Part shown: piece by piece, positions 44,794 to 54,187 of the stretch
How the letters are laid out: every line of letters begins with the position of its first letter
Numbering within the stretch: the stretch's first letter is position 1
NCBI GenBank assembly: GCA_963205115.1
Contig: CAUJHV010000019.1
Span: 1-64,000 of the forward strand
Length of the DNA stretch: 64,000 bases
Source: Pseudomonadota bacterium
GTDB taxonomy: Bacteria; Pseudomonadota; Gammaproteobacteria; Burkholderiales; Burkholderiaceae_C
Direction of reading: 5' to 3'
Notes under the pieces: model-generated
Told to the model about the DNA's origin: nothing
Database searches by the model: none
Seen by the model: the letters and a program-made list of their open reading frames with translations, nothing else
Position numbers and translations under genes: made by a program

Positions 44794-46563
44794 CTACTCG
44801 ACCAGCGTGATGCGCGGCGTCGGGTCGGGCGAAGGTCCGCCGCTGAGGTGAACCGTCAGCGCATCGAGATCGAGTTCGCCGCCCAGGCGGTTGCGGCCGC
44901 GGATCAGCATCACGAAGGCGTCGCCGCCCTCGGCCAGGAAGCTGTTGACGGTCAGGCGCAGCTCGCGCGTGGCATCCACCGGGCGGCCACCCACGCGCAG
45001 GTCCTGCACACGCTGCCCGTAGGGGGCCTTGGCGTCCCAGCGGTAGCTCATGGTGCTCGACGGGATCAGGAAGAGCGGCGCGTTGCGCCCCGGGCGCTGC
45101 TGGTCCTCGAGCATCTGCTTGAGTTCAGCGCCGCTGAGCGTCATCACCACCAGGCTGTTGCCGAAGGGTTGCATCGTGAAGATGTCGCCGTAGGTCACGG
45201 GGCAGGGCGGCGCGCCGCGGCACAGCAGGTCCGCCCGCACGCCGCCGGGGTTCATCAGCGCCAGTTCCGCACCGCCGCGATCGGGCGCACGCGTGGCCAG
45301 GTACTGGGAATCCGCGATCAACCGACCGGCCGCGGAATCGGTGCGCCCGCTGCGGTCGAAGCTGGCGCCGATACGGCCCACGGCGCGCTGGGCGCGCGGC
45401 GCGGCGGCCTTCGCGTATTCGGCCACGCGGGCCGCGATCGCCTGCGAGCCCTGGGCTTTCTTGAGCGCGGTCGCCCAGGGTTCGGGTTCTTGGGCCAGGA
45501 TGTGGTCGCGCAGGGCCGGGTCGCTGCCGGCGTTGAAGACCGGCAGGTTGCGGTGCTGGCTGCGGGCGCGGTCGATGTCGCCGGTGGCCGGGTCGATCAC
45601 CAGGTCGGCCACGCTGACGCCGCGTCCCAGCGCCGTGGCCTGCATCACGGCGCGGCCGTCGATCACGCAGCGGTAGCCCTGGTGCGTGTGGGCCGAGAAC
45701 ACGATGTCGATGCCGGGATGCAGCCGCTTGACGATCTCGAAGATGGTGCCGCGTGGGTTCGGGCAGCCGGCATCGTTCCACTCCAGCGGCTGGCCTGGTG
45801 TGCCGGTGTCGCCGCCTTCGTGGATGACGGCCACCAGCGCGCGCACGCCCTGGGCTTCCAGGCGCTGCGCCTCGGCATTGATGGCCTGGGCCTCGTCGGT
45901 GAAGCGCAGCCCAGCCACGCCCGAGGGCACGACGATGCTGGGCGTGGTCTTCGTGACGGCCCCGATGAAGCCCACTTTCACGCCGCCGAATTCGCGCACG
46001 ACCGAGGGCGGGAACAGGCTGCGGCCATCGCTGGTCTGCACATTCGCGGCAAACATCGGAAAGCGCGCGCCCTCGTGGCTGCCGAAGGGGCAGGACGCGG
46101 TGGGCGACTCCGGTGTGTTGGCGCCGCAGCCGCCGCGCAGCACACGCAGCAGTTCATCTTTGCCGGCATCGAATTCATGGTTGCCGGGAATGGCCAGTTC
46201 CACGCCGATGCGGTTGGCCACGTCGATGGTCGACTCGTGGCGGAACAGCGCCGAAATCAGCGGCGTGCCGCCGATGAGATCGCCGCTGTGCAGCAGCACG
46301 CTGTGCGTGGCGCCCTCGCGCAGCGCCTGCACGGTGCCCGCCAGGTAGGCCGCGCCGCCGGCATTCAGGCGCTTGACGCGGCCGGGCTGCTGCGGATCGC
46401 CCCAGGGCAGGTTCAACGAGCCGGGCTCGAGGTTGCCGTGGAAGTCGTTGAACGCGATGACGCGCAGGGTCACCGGTTCGCGCGGCGCCGGCGGCGGGCT
46501 GGCACAGGACGCGAGCAGCAGCGCGGCGGCCAGCGGGGCGATCAGGAAGCGCATCAGGGACAT
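44794..46563 (-). CDS. 5'-nucleotidase lipoprotein (UshA family)
   Basis: Periplasmic metallophosphatase that dephosphorylates nucleotides, 589 aa. The signal peptide ends in a lipobox, LLASC, so it should be lipid-anchored. The metal-binding blocks are FNDFHGN, HSGDLIGG, GNHEFDAG and FSAHTHQGY. The C-terminal nucleotide-binding domain carries LMNPGGVRADL and TMQPFGNSLVVM. It starts 23 bp after deoC. It would supply nucleosides to the BMP-type importer encoded nearby; this link is inferred from context. Confidence 0.93.
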   Translation of the reverse strand: MSLMRFLIAPLAAALLLASCASPPPAPREPVTLRVIAFNDFHGNLEPGSLNLPWGDPQQPGRVKRLNAGGAAYLAGTVQALREGATHSVLLHSGDLIGGTPLISALFRHESTIDVANRIGVELAIPGNHEFDAGKDELLRVLRGGCGANTPESPTASCPFGSHEGARFPMFAANVQTSDGRSLFPPSVVREFGGVKVGFIGAVTKTTPSIVVPSGVAGLRFTDEAQAINAEAQRLEAQGVRALVAVIHEGGDTGTPGQPLEWNDAGCPNPRGTIFEIVKRLHPGIDIVFSAHTHQGYRCVIDGRAVMQATALGRGVSVADLVIDPATGDIDRARSQHRNLPVFNAGSDPALRDHILAQEPEPWATALKKAQGSQAIAARVAEYAKAAAPRAQRAVGRIGASFDRSGRTDSAAGRLIADSQYLATRAPDRGGAELALMNPGGVRADLLCRGAPPCPVTYGDIFTMQPFGNSLVVMTLSGAELKQMLEDQQRPGRNAPLFLIPSSTMSYRWDAKAPYGQRVQDLRVGGRPVDATRELRLTVNSFLAEGGDAFVMLIRGRNRLGGELDLDALTVHLSGGPSPDPTPRITLVE

Positions 46564-46586
46564 GGGCGTTCTCTTGGCGGTGGAAA

Positions 46587-47360
46587 TCAGTAGGTGGCGC
46601 CTGTGGCGGGGCCGGGTTCGCGGCCTGCCAGTGTGGCTTCGATGTCGGCCAGCAGGCCGCTGGCGCCGATGCGCAGCCGCGCAGGAACCAGCGCGTCGGC
46701 GCCCAGGATCTGGGCGGTCAGCGCCAGGTAGACCCGCGCGTCGGCCACGGTGCGCACGCCGCCGGAGACCTTGAAGCCCGCGCGCGCGCGGGCGGCCGGG
46801 TCGTCCGCGATGGCCTGCAGCATCGTGCGCGCGGCCTCGGGGCTGGCGCCGTGCGCGGTCTTGCCGGTGCTCGTCTTCAGGAAGTCCACGCCTTCGCCCA
46901 GGCCGATGCGGCAAGCCTCGGCGATGTGGGCCGCGGATGGCAGCTCGCCGCTTTCGATGATCAGCTTCAGGCGCAGGCCTTCGCTGGCGCGGCGGGCGGC
47001 CGCCACCACCCCGCCGGCTACCGCCGTGTTGCCAGCCAGCAACGCGCGCCAGGGCAGGACCAGATCGACTTCCTGCGCGCCGGCCTGGCGGATCTGGTCG
47101 ATGTCGCGCTCCACCCGTGCCCGGTCGGTTCCGCCGTCCGGAAAGTTGGCCACGGCGGCCACGGCCACCGCCGGCGGCGCGCAGCGGCGGGCCACGGCCG
47201 CCAGACGCGGCCAGACACAGACGGCCGCCACATGGCCATGCGGGCCGGCGGCGCGCGCACACAGGCGCTCGATCTGGGCCTCGTCGTCGCCGTCGTTCAG
47301 GCTGGTCAGGTCCAGGCAGGCCAGGGCCGTGAGGGCGATCGCCCGATCAGGCGCGTTCAC
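46587..47360 (-). CDS. deoC: deoxyribose-phosphate aldolase
   Basis: Cleaves 2-deoxyribose 5-phosphate to acetaldehyde and glyceraldehyde 3-phosphate, 257 aa, of the E. coli type. The Schiff-base Lys is in DFLKTSTGK, the activating Lys in GFKVSGGVRT and the acid Asp in EVDLVLPWRALLAGN. The GTG at 47360 was chosen because GAGG lies eight bases upstream; a GTG at 47369 is an alternative. It opens the deoC–nucleotidase–deoA–trpF-like–purB–pyrF run. A phosphopentomutase that would link DeoA to DeoC is not seen in the window. Confidence 0.94.
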   Translation of the reverse strand: MNAPDRAIALTALACLDLTSLNDGDDEAQIERLCARAAGPHGHVAAVCVWPRLAAVARRCAPPAVAVAAVANFPDGGTDRARVERDIDQIRQAGAQEVDLVLPWRALLAGNTAVAGGVVAAARRASEGLRLKLIIESGELPSAAHIAEACRIGLGEGVDFLKTSTGKTAHGASPEAARTMLQAIADDPAARARAGFKVSGGVRTVADARVYLALTAQILGADALVPARLRIGASGLLADIEATLAGREPGPATGATY

Positions 47361-47514
47361 CGCCAGCACCTCGGTGTGGCGCGGGGCGGCTTGGGCCGCG
47401 GAAACGGTTCGGCACGCGCACGCACCAACCCCCAAAAGGGGGCGCCCACTTCAGAAGGACGACGGTAACAAGTTGTTGCGGCGTTCATCAGTGCTCGCTA
47501 TCCTGACTCGACAC

Positions 47515-47979
47515 ATGGAAATGAGACTGGTGTCGTCGGGAGAGCTTTGGAGTTGCAGCTGCCGCAGCACGCAGGCGGCGCACATGACGCGCGCGGACAT
47601 CGCCGCCATGCTGCGCAGCGCGCAGATGAACCATCTCAACCAACACATCACCGGCCTGCTGTTGCAGGTGGGCAACCGCTTCCTGCACTACCTCGAGGGC
47701 CCGAAGGCCCGGATCCAGGAAACGACCGCCCAGCTGAAGGCTGACCCGCGGTTCACCGGTCTGGTTGTGCTGAACGAAGGCGCGATCGAACGCCGGCTCT
47801 ACCCGCACTGGTCGCTGGCCTTCCAGGACGTCAGCCTGCCTTCCACGCGCCTGGGCGCACTCAATGGCGCGCTCGAGCGCGCCATGAGCAGCGATCCGGT
47901 GGCTCTCGCCGAAGGTGGCGCCCATGCCGCGCTGCTGCAGCGCTTCTGGTCGGAGTTCGCGGCCACGCTGCCGCGCTGA
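47515..47979 (+). CDS. BLUF-domain protein lacking key photochemical residues
   Basis: Stand-alone BLUF-fold protein, 154 aa. The fold is clear from the HITGLLLQVGNRFLHYLEGP block, LKADPRFTGL and PHWSLAFQD. Set against the known sensor AppA (LVSCCYRS, FFQWLEG), the flavin-contacting Tyr is Cys here (LWSCSCRS) and the essential Gln is His (FLHYLEG); the Trp in the last strand and an Asn before ITG remain. The normal blue-light switch should therefore not work. It lies alone on the plus strand inside the nucleoside block. ATG 47515 or 47521. Role unknown; flavin binding uncertain. Confidence 0.78.
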   Translation: MEMRLVSSGELWSCSCRSTQAAHMTRADIAAMLRSAQMNHLNQHITGLLLQVGNRFLHYLEGPKARIQETTAQLKADPRFTGLVVLNEGAIERRLYPHWSLAFQDVSLPSTRLGALNGALERAMSSDPVALAEGGAHAALLQRFWSEFAATLPR

Positions 47980-47986
47980 AGGCGCC

Positions 47987-48829
47987 TCAGTCCGCATCGG
48001 GCGCCTCCGGCAAGGCCGCCACCACGGCGGACAGCGCATCCACCGCCGCTGCCGCGCAGGCCTGCGCCGACTGCAGGGTATGCGCGTGGCTCAGGGCCTC
48101 GTCGCTCATGCCGGCCCCCAGATTGGTGATCATCGACAAGGCCAGCACCCGCAGTCCGGCGTGCCGCGCGAGGATGGTCTCCGGCACCGTGCTCATGCCC
48201 ACCGCACGCGCGCCCAGCAGCGCCAGCATGCGGATTTCCGCCGGCGTCTCGAATTGCGGCCCCAGCACCCAGGCGTAGACACCCTCGTGCAGCACATGGC
48301 CACGCGATCGCGCCGCGTCGCGTGCACACGCGCGCAGGGCCGGGTCGTAGGCGTCCACCATGCCCACGAAGCGGCCGTCGCCACGCTCGTGCAGCAACGG
48401 CGATTGCTGCACCAGGTTCAGGTGGTCGCTCAGCAGCATCAGGCTGCCCGGCGGCATCGCGCGGTCCAGGCTGCCTGCCGCATTGGTCTGCACGAGTGTG
48501 TGCACGCCCAGCGCGGCCAGGCTGCGGATCACGCCTTTCATGGCCGCGGCATCGCCCGTTTCGTAGGCGTGCTTGCGGCCGGCCAGCACCCACACCGGCC
48601 GGCCCTGCAGCAGCCCATGGCGCAGCACCCCCGCATGGCCGCCGATGGCCAGCGCAGGGAAGGCCGGCAGCTCGGCATAGGGCAGGTCCAGCGGCTGCTC
48701 GACGGCCTGCGCAAAGCCGCCCCAGCCCGAGCCGAGCAGCACCGCCGTGCGAGGCAGGGCGCGACCCTGCAGACGCTGCCGCACGATCTGCGCGCTGCGC
48801 GCGACCGCATCGTCAAGATCAGCGCTCAT
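47987..48829 (-). CDS. purine nucleoside phosphorylase
   Basis: Trimeric (NP-II) phosphorylase releasing purine bases and (deoxy)ribose 1-phosphate, 280 aa. Phosphate-binding Ser is in LLGSGWGGF, followed by GRKHAYETG, the TNAAGSL block, EGVYAWVLGPQFETPAE and the base-specific Asn in SMITNLGAG. It matches PunA/XapA-type enzymes; xanthosine specificity cannot be told. It lies 78 bp after cdd on the same strand and ends eight bases from the convergent BLUF gene. Confidence 0.92.
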   Translation of the reverse strand: MSADLDDAVARSAQIVRQRLQGRALPRTAVLLGSGWGGFAQAVEQPLDLPYAELPAFPALAIGGHAGVLRHGLLQGRPVWVLAGRKHAYETGDAAAMKGVIRSLAALGVHTLVQTNAAGSLDRAMPPGSLMLLSDHLNLVQQSPLLHERGDGRFVGMVDAYDPALRACARDAARSRGHVLHEGVYAWVLGPQFETPAEIRMLALLGARAVGMSTVPETILARHAGLRVLALSMITNLGAGMSDEALSHAHTLQSAQACAAAAVDALSAVVAALPEAPDAD

Positions 48830-48907
48830 CGGCGTCCTTTCGCGTGGCGCGCGGCATCACGCCTGGCCTGGCCCGCGCCGAGCAGCGACGGGTGGATGGC
48901 GGCTGTG

Positions 48908-49321
48908 TCATGCACGGCGGCCCAGGTGATCCGGTCCGAAGCTCGCCGGCAGCAGTTCGCCCAGCGTGTAGCGCGCGCGCAGGCCGCTGGCGTCACCCAC
49001 GAGGACGGGCGTGCCGTCGGCAGCAAATTCGCGCAGCTTCTGGCGACAACCGCCGCAGGGCGTGACCGGCTCGGCCGCCTCGCCGCACACCGCCACCGCG
49101 CGGATGCGGCGCCCGCCCGCGGCCACCAGATGCGCGATGGCACAGGCCTCGGCGCACAGGCCCTGTGGGTAGGCGGCGTTTTCGACATTCGCGCCGGCGT
49201 GGATGCGCCCGGCTTCGTCCAGCAGCGCGGCACCGACGGCGAAATGCGAATAGGGCGCGTAGGCGTGCGCGCGCACGGCTCGCGCGGCCTGCAGCAATCG
49301 CTGCTCCAGGGCCGCGTCCAT
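48908..49321 (-). CDS. cdd: cytidine deaminase
   Basis: Zinc enzyme deaminating cytidine and deoxycytidine to uridines, 137 aa, homotetrameric type. The zinc/catalytic motif is CAEACA near residue 53 and PCGGCRQ near residue 88; AYAPYSHFAVGAAL marks the N-terminus. The ATG at 49321 matches homologue length. A GTG at 49351 has a better ribosome site (AAGGAG eleven bases upstream) and would add ten residues. It lies close behind the second permease gene in the nucleoside import operon. Confidence 0.93.
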   Translation of the reverse strand: MDAALEQRLLQAARAVRAHAYAPYSHFAVGAALLDEAGRIHAGANVENAAYPQGLCAEACAIAHLVAAGGRRIRAVAVCGEAAEPVTPCGGCRQKLREFAADGTPVLVGDASGLRARYTLGELLPASFGPDHLGRRA

Positions 49322-49356
49322 CGGCGGGTCGCACGGCAGGTCGGATGCCACGGTCG

Positions 49357-50334
49357 TCAACGCTCCTTCAAATACGGAATGCCCAGCGCCTTGGGCGCGC
49401 GCGCCTGGCCGATGAATCCCGCCAGCAGCACCACCGTCATCACATAGGGCAACGCCTGGATGGCCTGGACCGGCACCGTACCGCCGCCCCAGGCATCCGG
49501 CAAGGCGACGCCCTGCAGGCGGATCGCCAGCGCGTCCAGAAAGCCGAACAGCAGGCAGGCCCAGGCGGCGCCCACCGGGTGCCACTTGCCGAAGATCATC
49601 GCGGCCAGCGCCATGTAGCCGCGGCCGGCGGTCATGTGCGGGATGAAGCCGGGGTTCAGGCCGATGACGAGGTAGGCGCCGGCCAGCGCAGCGAGCACGC
49701 CGTTGAGTCCCAGCGCCTGGTAGCGCAAGGCCTTCACCGACACCCCGGCGGCGTCCACCATCGCCGGGTTTTCGCCCGTGGCGCGCAGACGCAGCCCGAA
49801 GCGTGTGCGGTACAGCAGCCACCACACACCGGCCACCAGCAGCGCCGACCCATAAACCAGCACGTTATGCCCCGCGAGGCCCAAGGCCAGCGCGCGGCCG
49901 ACGAAGGGCACGGACTCCAGCGCCGTGCCCAGGCCGACGAACCACGGCTGCAGCCGCACGGCCGCCGGCAGCGGCGGCGTCTGCCCGCCCTGCTTGAACC
50001 AGGCCGCGCCCAGCACCACGGTCAGGCCCACGGCGGTCATCGTGATCGCCATGCCCATGACGACCTGGTCGCCGCGGTGGCTCACGCAGCCGTAGCCGTG
50101 CACCATCGACAGCGCCACGCCGACCACCAGCGCGGCGGCCAGCGCCAGCGCCAGCGATCCCGTGGCCGCGCCGGCTGCGGCGGTGGCAAAGGCCGTCAGC
50201 AGCATCTTGCCTTCCAGGCCCAGGTCGATGACACCGGCCCGCTCGCTGATCGTGCCGGCGAGTGCGCACAGGATCAGCGGCGTGCTCACGCGCAGCGTGG
50301 ACGCCAGCACCGTGCCGATCAGCGTCTCATCCAT
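49357..50334 (-). CDS. nucleoside ABC transporter permease (NupQ/RnsD-like)
   Basis: Inner-membrane subunit of a BMP-type nucleoside importer, 325 aa, with about eight to ten hydrophobic segments. Family marks are the start GTVLASTLRVSTPLILCALAG and the block ERAGVIDLGLEGKML, plus LRATGENPAMVDAAG. Its start overlaps the preceding permease stop by eight bases, so the two are coupled. Cytidine deaminase follows. Confidence 0.93.
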   Translation of the reverse strand: MDETLIGTVLASTLRVSTPLILCALAGTISERAGVIDLGLEGKMLLTAFATAAAGAATGSLALALAAALVVGVALSMVHGYGCVSHRGDQVVMGMAITMTAVGLTVVLGAAWFKQGGQTPPLPAAVRLQPWFVGLGTALESVPFVGRALALGLAGHNVLVYGSALLVAGVWWLLYRTRFGLRLRATGENPAMVDAAGVSVKALRYQALGLNGVLAALAGAYLVIGLNPGFIPHMTAGRGYMALAAMIFGKWHPVGAAWACLLFGFLDALAIRLQGVALPDAWGGGTVPVQAIQALPYVMTVVLLAGFIGQARAPKALGIPYLKER

Positions 50335-51463
50335 GCGCGGCTCCGGTGGCCGCAGCCGGCCGCAGCCGCGCCTGGAACCACCCATACAGGCGCGCGAACA
50401 GCGGCGCGGCCACCGTGGCCATCGCGCCGGCAAAGAGCACGATCAGGCCCTGCAGCGTGACGACCATGTCGCGGCTGAAACCCGGCACCTCGAATGCCAG
50501 CTCGGCGCCGCCCTGGTACAGCGCACCGAACAGCAGCGAGGCCAGCACGATGCCCACCGGGTGGCTGCGCCCGATCAGGCTCACCGCGATGCCGGCAAAG
50601 CCGGCGCCGGCGGTGAAATCCTGCAGCAGGCGGTTGTGCACGCCGGCGATCTCGTTGATGCCCACCAGCCCGGCCAGCGCACCGGACAGCCCCATCGCCA
50701 TCAGCACCTGGCGCTTGGGCGCGATGCCGCCATAACAGGCGGCATCCGGCGCAAAGCCGGTGGCCCGCAGCGCGTAGCCGGCGCGCGTCTTCCACAGCAG
50801 CAGCTGCACACCCACCACGGCCGCGACGGCCAGCAGCACGGTGGCGTTCAGCGGTGTGCGCGGCCAGTCGATGCCCAGCGCCTGCAGCAGCACGTGCATG
50901 CCCGGCACCTGCGCGGCGGGGCCGAAGGCGCGGCTTTCCGGCGCCATGTTGCCCGGCTCCTTGATCACGCCCACCAGCAGGTAGATCAGCAACGAGGCGG
51001 CGATGAAATTGAACATGATCGTCGTGATGACGATGTGGCTGCCGCGCCAGGCCTGCAGGGCGCCAGGCACCGCGCCCCAGACCATGCCGAACAGCATCGC
51101 CGCCAGCACCATGGCCGGCAGCAGCAGCGCCGCGGGCCACTGCGCACCGAAGCCCAGACCGACCAGCGCCGCACCCAGCCCGCCCATCATGGCTTGGCCT
51201 TCGCCGCCGATGTTGAACAGCCCCGCATGAAAGGCCACGGCCACCGCCAGGCCCGTGAAGACGAAGGTCGTCGCGTAGTACAGCGTGTAGCTCAGCCCCG
51301 TGCGGCTGCCGAAGGCGCCCTTGACCAGCAGCGCCAGCACCTGCGCCGGATCCAGGCCGATGGCCCACACGACGGCGCCGGCCACCAGCAGCGACACGGC
51401 CACATTGAAGGCCGGCAGCACGGCCAGGTCGATCCAGCGCGGCAGTACGACGGGCGTGGACAT
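50327..51463 (-). CDS. nucleoside ABC transporter permease (NupP/RnsC-like)
   Basis: Second membrane subunit, 378 aa. Family marks are FNIGGEGQAMMGGLGAAL, then LRATGFAPDAACYGGI and a long run of hydrophobic segments. It starts 11 bp after the ATPase stop and overlaps the partner permease by eight bases. Together they form the channel for nucleosides delivered by the BMP lipoprotein-like receptor. Confidence 0.93.
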   Translation of the reverse strand: MSTPVVLPRWIDLAVLPAFNVAVSLLVAGAVVWAIGLDPAQVLALLVKGAFGSRTGLSYTLYYATTFVFTGLAVAVAFHAGLFNIGGEGQAMMGGLGAALVGLGFGAQWPAALLLPAMVLAAMLFGMVWGAVPGALQAWRGSHIVITTIMFNFIAASLLIYLLVGVIKEPGNMAPESRAFGPAAQVPGMHVLLQALGIDWPRTPLNATVLLAVAAVVGVQLLLWKTRAGYALRATGFAPDAACYGGIAPKRQVLMAMGLSGALAGLVGINEIAGVHNRLLQDFTAGAGFAGIAVSLIGRSHPVGIVLASLLFGALYQGGAELAFEVPGFSRDMVVTLQGLIVLFAGAMATVAAPLFARLYGWFQARLRPAAATGAAHG

Positions 51464-51474
51464 GGCGCGTCCGT

Positions 51475-53010
51475 TCAGGCGGCCGCCGCTTCGGCGCCGC
51501 CCATCAGCCGGCCGATCGCCGACTCGGTGCAGGCTTCGATGGGCAGCTCACCGGCGATGCGCCCGGCATTCATCACGAGCACGCGGTCGGACAGCGCCAG
51601 CACCTCGTCGAGCTCGGAGGACACCACCAGCACCGCGCCGCCGGCGTCGCGCAGTGCGCGCAGGCGGCCGTGGATGAATTCGATGGCGCCGATATCCACG
51701 CCACGCGTGGGCTGGCCCACCAGCAGCACCTGCGGCTCGTGCGCGGCCTCGCGCGCCAGCACGAGCTTCTGCTGGTTGCCGCCGGAAAACTGCGACGAGC
51801 GCAGCCCGGTGTCGCGCGGCCGCACGTCGTAGGCCTGCATCATCGCCGCGGTGTCGGTGTGCATCGCGTCGCCATCCACGAAGGGGCCGCGGGCATAACG
51901 CGGCAGGCCCTGGTAGCCCAGCGCGGCCGATTCCCAGGCCGGGAAGGGCAGGACCAGCCCGCGCCGGTGGCGGTCTTCGGGCACGTGCGCCAGGCGCAGC
52001 TCGCGCGCCCGCGCCGGGCTCAGCCAGCGCGCGGGGGTGAAGGATTCGCCGCCCAGTTCCAGCGTGCCGGCCTGCGGCGCGCGCAGGCCGGACAGCACCT
52101 CCAGCAATTCGCTCTGGCCGTTGCCCGACACGCCGGCGATGCCGACGATCTCGCCGGCGCGCAGGCTCAGCGACACCCCGTCCAGCCGCATGACGCCCAG
52201 CGCGTCGCGCACGCGCAGGCCTTCGGCGCGCAGCAGCGCGGCGCCCGGCTCGGCGTGGTGCCCGTCGCGGCCCAGGTCGACGTGGCGACCAACCATCGCC
52301 TGCGCCAGGCCGTCGATGGAGGTCTGGTCGATCGGCGTATCCAGCACGACGGCGCCCGCGCGCATCACCGTGACGGCGTCGCACAACGCCATGATCTCGC
52401 GCAGCTTGTGCGTGATGAGCAGCAGCGTCGTGCCGCGCGCCTTCAGGCCGCGCAGCGTGACGAAGAGCTGGTCGGTCTCGGCCGGCGTGAGCACCGCGGT
52501 GGGCTCGTCCAGGATCAGGATGCGCGCGCCGCGGTACAGCGCCTTGAGGATCTCCAGCCGCTGGCGTTCGCCCACGGGCAGCTCTTCGACGGCCAGGTCC
52601 AGCCGCACCTGCAGGCCGGTCTCCTGCATCAGCGCATCCAGCTTGCGGCGCACCTGCGCGCGTGCCGGCTGCAGCCGCCAGCCGGGCTCGGCGCCGAGCA
52701 TCACGTTGTCCAGCGCTGACAGCGTGTCCACCAGCATGAAGTGCTGGTGCACCATGCCGATGCCCGCGGCGATGGCGTCGTGCGAGTGGCGGATCGTGCA
52801 CGCCTGGCCATCGATCTCGATGCGTCCGCTGTCGGCCTGGTAGAAGCCGTAGAGGATCGACATCAGCGTGCTCTTGCCGGCACCGTTCTCGCCGACGATG
52901 CCGTGCACGCTGCCGGCGGCCACCGTCAAGTCCACGGCACGGTTGGCATGCACCGCGCCAAAGCGCTTGTGGATGCCCGCCATGCGGACCGCGGGGGCCG
53001 GCGCGCCCAT
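51475..53010 (-). CDS. nucleoside ABC transporter ATPase, two domains
   Basis: Sugar/nucleoside-type ATPase with two ABC domains, 511 aa. The first Walker A is GENGAGKST near residue 39; the second domain has the degenerate GVSGNGQSE near residue 288, normal for this family. Signature motifs are LPVGERQRLEILKAL and FSGGNQQKLVLARE. Walker B LILDEPTAVL is present in the first half. The ATG at 53010 was chosen because it begins ten bases after the receptor stop and matches homologues. Confidence 0.94.
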   Translation of the reverse strand: MGAPAPAVRMAGIHKRFGAVHANRAVDLTVAAGSVHGIVGENGAGKSTLMSILYGFYQADSGRIEIDGQACTIRHSHDAIAAGIGMVHQHFMLVDTLSALDNVMLGAEPGWRLQPARAQVRRKLDALMQETGLQVRLDLAVEELPVGERQRLEILKALYRGARILILDEPTAVLTPAETDQLFVTLRGLKARGTTLLLITHKLREIMALCDAVTVMRAGAVVLDTPIDQTSIDGLAQAMVGRHVDLGRDGHHAEPGAALLRAEGLRVRDALGVMRLDGVSLSLRAGEIVGIAGVSGNGQSELLEVLSGLRAPQAGTLELGGESFTPARWLSPARARELRLAHVPEDRHRRGLVLPFPAWESAALGYQGLPRYARGPFVDGDAMHTDTAAMMQAYDVRPRDTGLRSSQFSGGNQQKLVLAREAAHEPQVLLVGQPTRGVDIGAIEFIHGRLRALRDAGGAVLVVSSELDEVLALSDRVLVMNAGRIAGELPIEACTESAIGRLMGGAEAAAA

Positions 53011-53020
53011 CACCGGCTCG

Positions 53021-54016
53021 TCAGGAACACTTGTTGGCGGCCATGTAGTCGACCACCTTGATCTTGCCGGAGACGATGTCGGCACGCGCCGCGTCGACCT
53101 TGGCCTTCATCTCCGGCGTCACCAGCTTGGCGTTGTGCGTGTCCATCGCCGCGTCGACGCCGTTTTCCTTCAGGCCCAGCGCGCTCATGCCCGGCTTGAC
53201 ACCACTGAAGGCGTTGGTCACCGCCACGTCCACGCGCTTGACCATGGAGGTCAGCATCGTGCCGGGCTGCAGGTGGTTCTGGTTGCTGTCCACGCCGATG
53301 GCCAGCTTGCCGGCGTCCTTGGCGGCCTGGTACACGCCCACGCCCGTGCCGCCGGCGGCGGCGAAGACCACGTCCACACCCTTGGCAAACTGCGCCTTGG
53401 CGAGTTCCGCGCCGCGTGCGGGGTCGTTCCAGGCCGAGGGCGTGGTGCCGGTCATGTTGGCCGTGACCTCGATCTTGCCGTTGGCGTACTTGGCGCCCTG
53501 CTCGTAGCCGCACTGGAACTTGCGGATCAGCGGGATGTCCATGCCGCCCACGAAGCCGACCTTGCCGGTCTTGCTGGCCATCGCGGCCATCATGCCCACG
53601 AGGAAGCTGCCCTCGTGCTCATTGAAGACGATGCTCTGCACATTGGGCAGGTTGACGACGAAGTCGATGATCGCAAACTGCAGCTTCGGAAATTCCTTGG
53701 CCACCTTCTCGACGGCCGAGCCCTGCGTGAAGCCGATGGCCACGATCGGGTTGGCGCCGCGCTCGGCCATGCGCCGCAGCGCCTGCTCGCGCTGCGTGGC
53801 GTTGGCGATCTCGAACTCCAGGTAGGCCTTGCCGCCATTGGCCTTCTTCCAGGCCTCGGCGCCGTTGTACGCGGCTTCGTTGAAGGACTTGTCGAACTTG
53901 CCGCCCATGTCGTAGATGACGGCCGGCTGGGCTTGCGCCAGCGCAGGGGCCGCAAAGCCCGCGCTCAGGGCCAGCGCCAGCAGCTGGCGACGATGCGACG
54001 AAGAAGGGGTGGTCAT
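53021..54016 (-). CDS. BMP family nucleoside-binding protein
   Basis: Periplasmic receptor of the nucleoside importer, 331 aa, of the basic membrane protein (BmpA/PnrA) family. A signal peptide after HRRQLLALAL ends near ALAQAQ; no lipobox Cys is seen. Family blocks are YDMGGKFDKSFNEAAYNGAE, NEHEGSFLVGMMAAM, KVGFVGGMDIPLIRKFQCGYEQG split over strands, and VFAAAGGTGVGVYQAAK. It heads the operon receptor–ATPase–permease–permease–cdd and is divergent from adenosine deaminase. Purine nucleosides are the usual ligands of the family. Confidence 0.93.
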   Translation of the reverse strand: MTTPSSSHRRQLLALALSAGFAAPALAQAQPAVIYDMGGKFDKSFNEAAYNGAEAWKKANGGKAYLEFEIANATQREQALRRMAERGANPIVAIGFTQGSAVEKVAKEFPKLQFAIIDFVVNLPNVQSIVFNEHEGSFLVGMMAAMASKTGKVGFVGGMDIPLIRKFQCGYEQGAKYANGKIEVTANMTGTTPSAWNDPARGAELAKAQFAKGVDVVFAAAGGTGVGVYQAAKDAGKLAIGVDSNQNHLQPGTMLTSMVKRVDVAVTNAFSGVKPGMSALGLKENGVDAAMDTHNAKLVTPEMKAKVDAARADIVSGKIKVVDYMAANKCS

Positions 54017-54187
54017 GGGCAGGGCTCCTCGGCTCGTGTCGATGGTGGCGGCGCACTGAGGCTTTGCCGCACGGTGTGCTCGGCAGGATAGCAAGACGCG
54101 GGCCCGTGACCACTCGGGCTTGCACGTGCCGAGGCCTTCACGACGAGGTCGCCAGGGCACCGGCCAGTGGACTAGCATCGCCGCCCC

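Noticed and set aside
47467..47477. Palindrome AACAAGTTGTT between deoC and the BLUF gene
   Set aside because: It shares TTGTT with the repeat at 40043-40068, but the spacing and arrangement differ, so a common regulator is not supported.
54017..54187. Shared promoter region between add and the BMP receptor gene
   Set aside because: Only weak -35/-10 pairs (such as TGGTCA with TATCCT on the minus strand) are seen and no clear operator; not strong enough to list.
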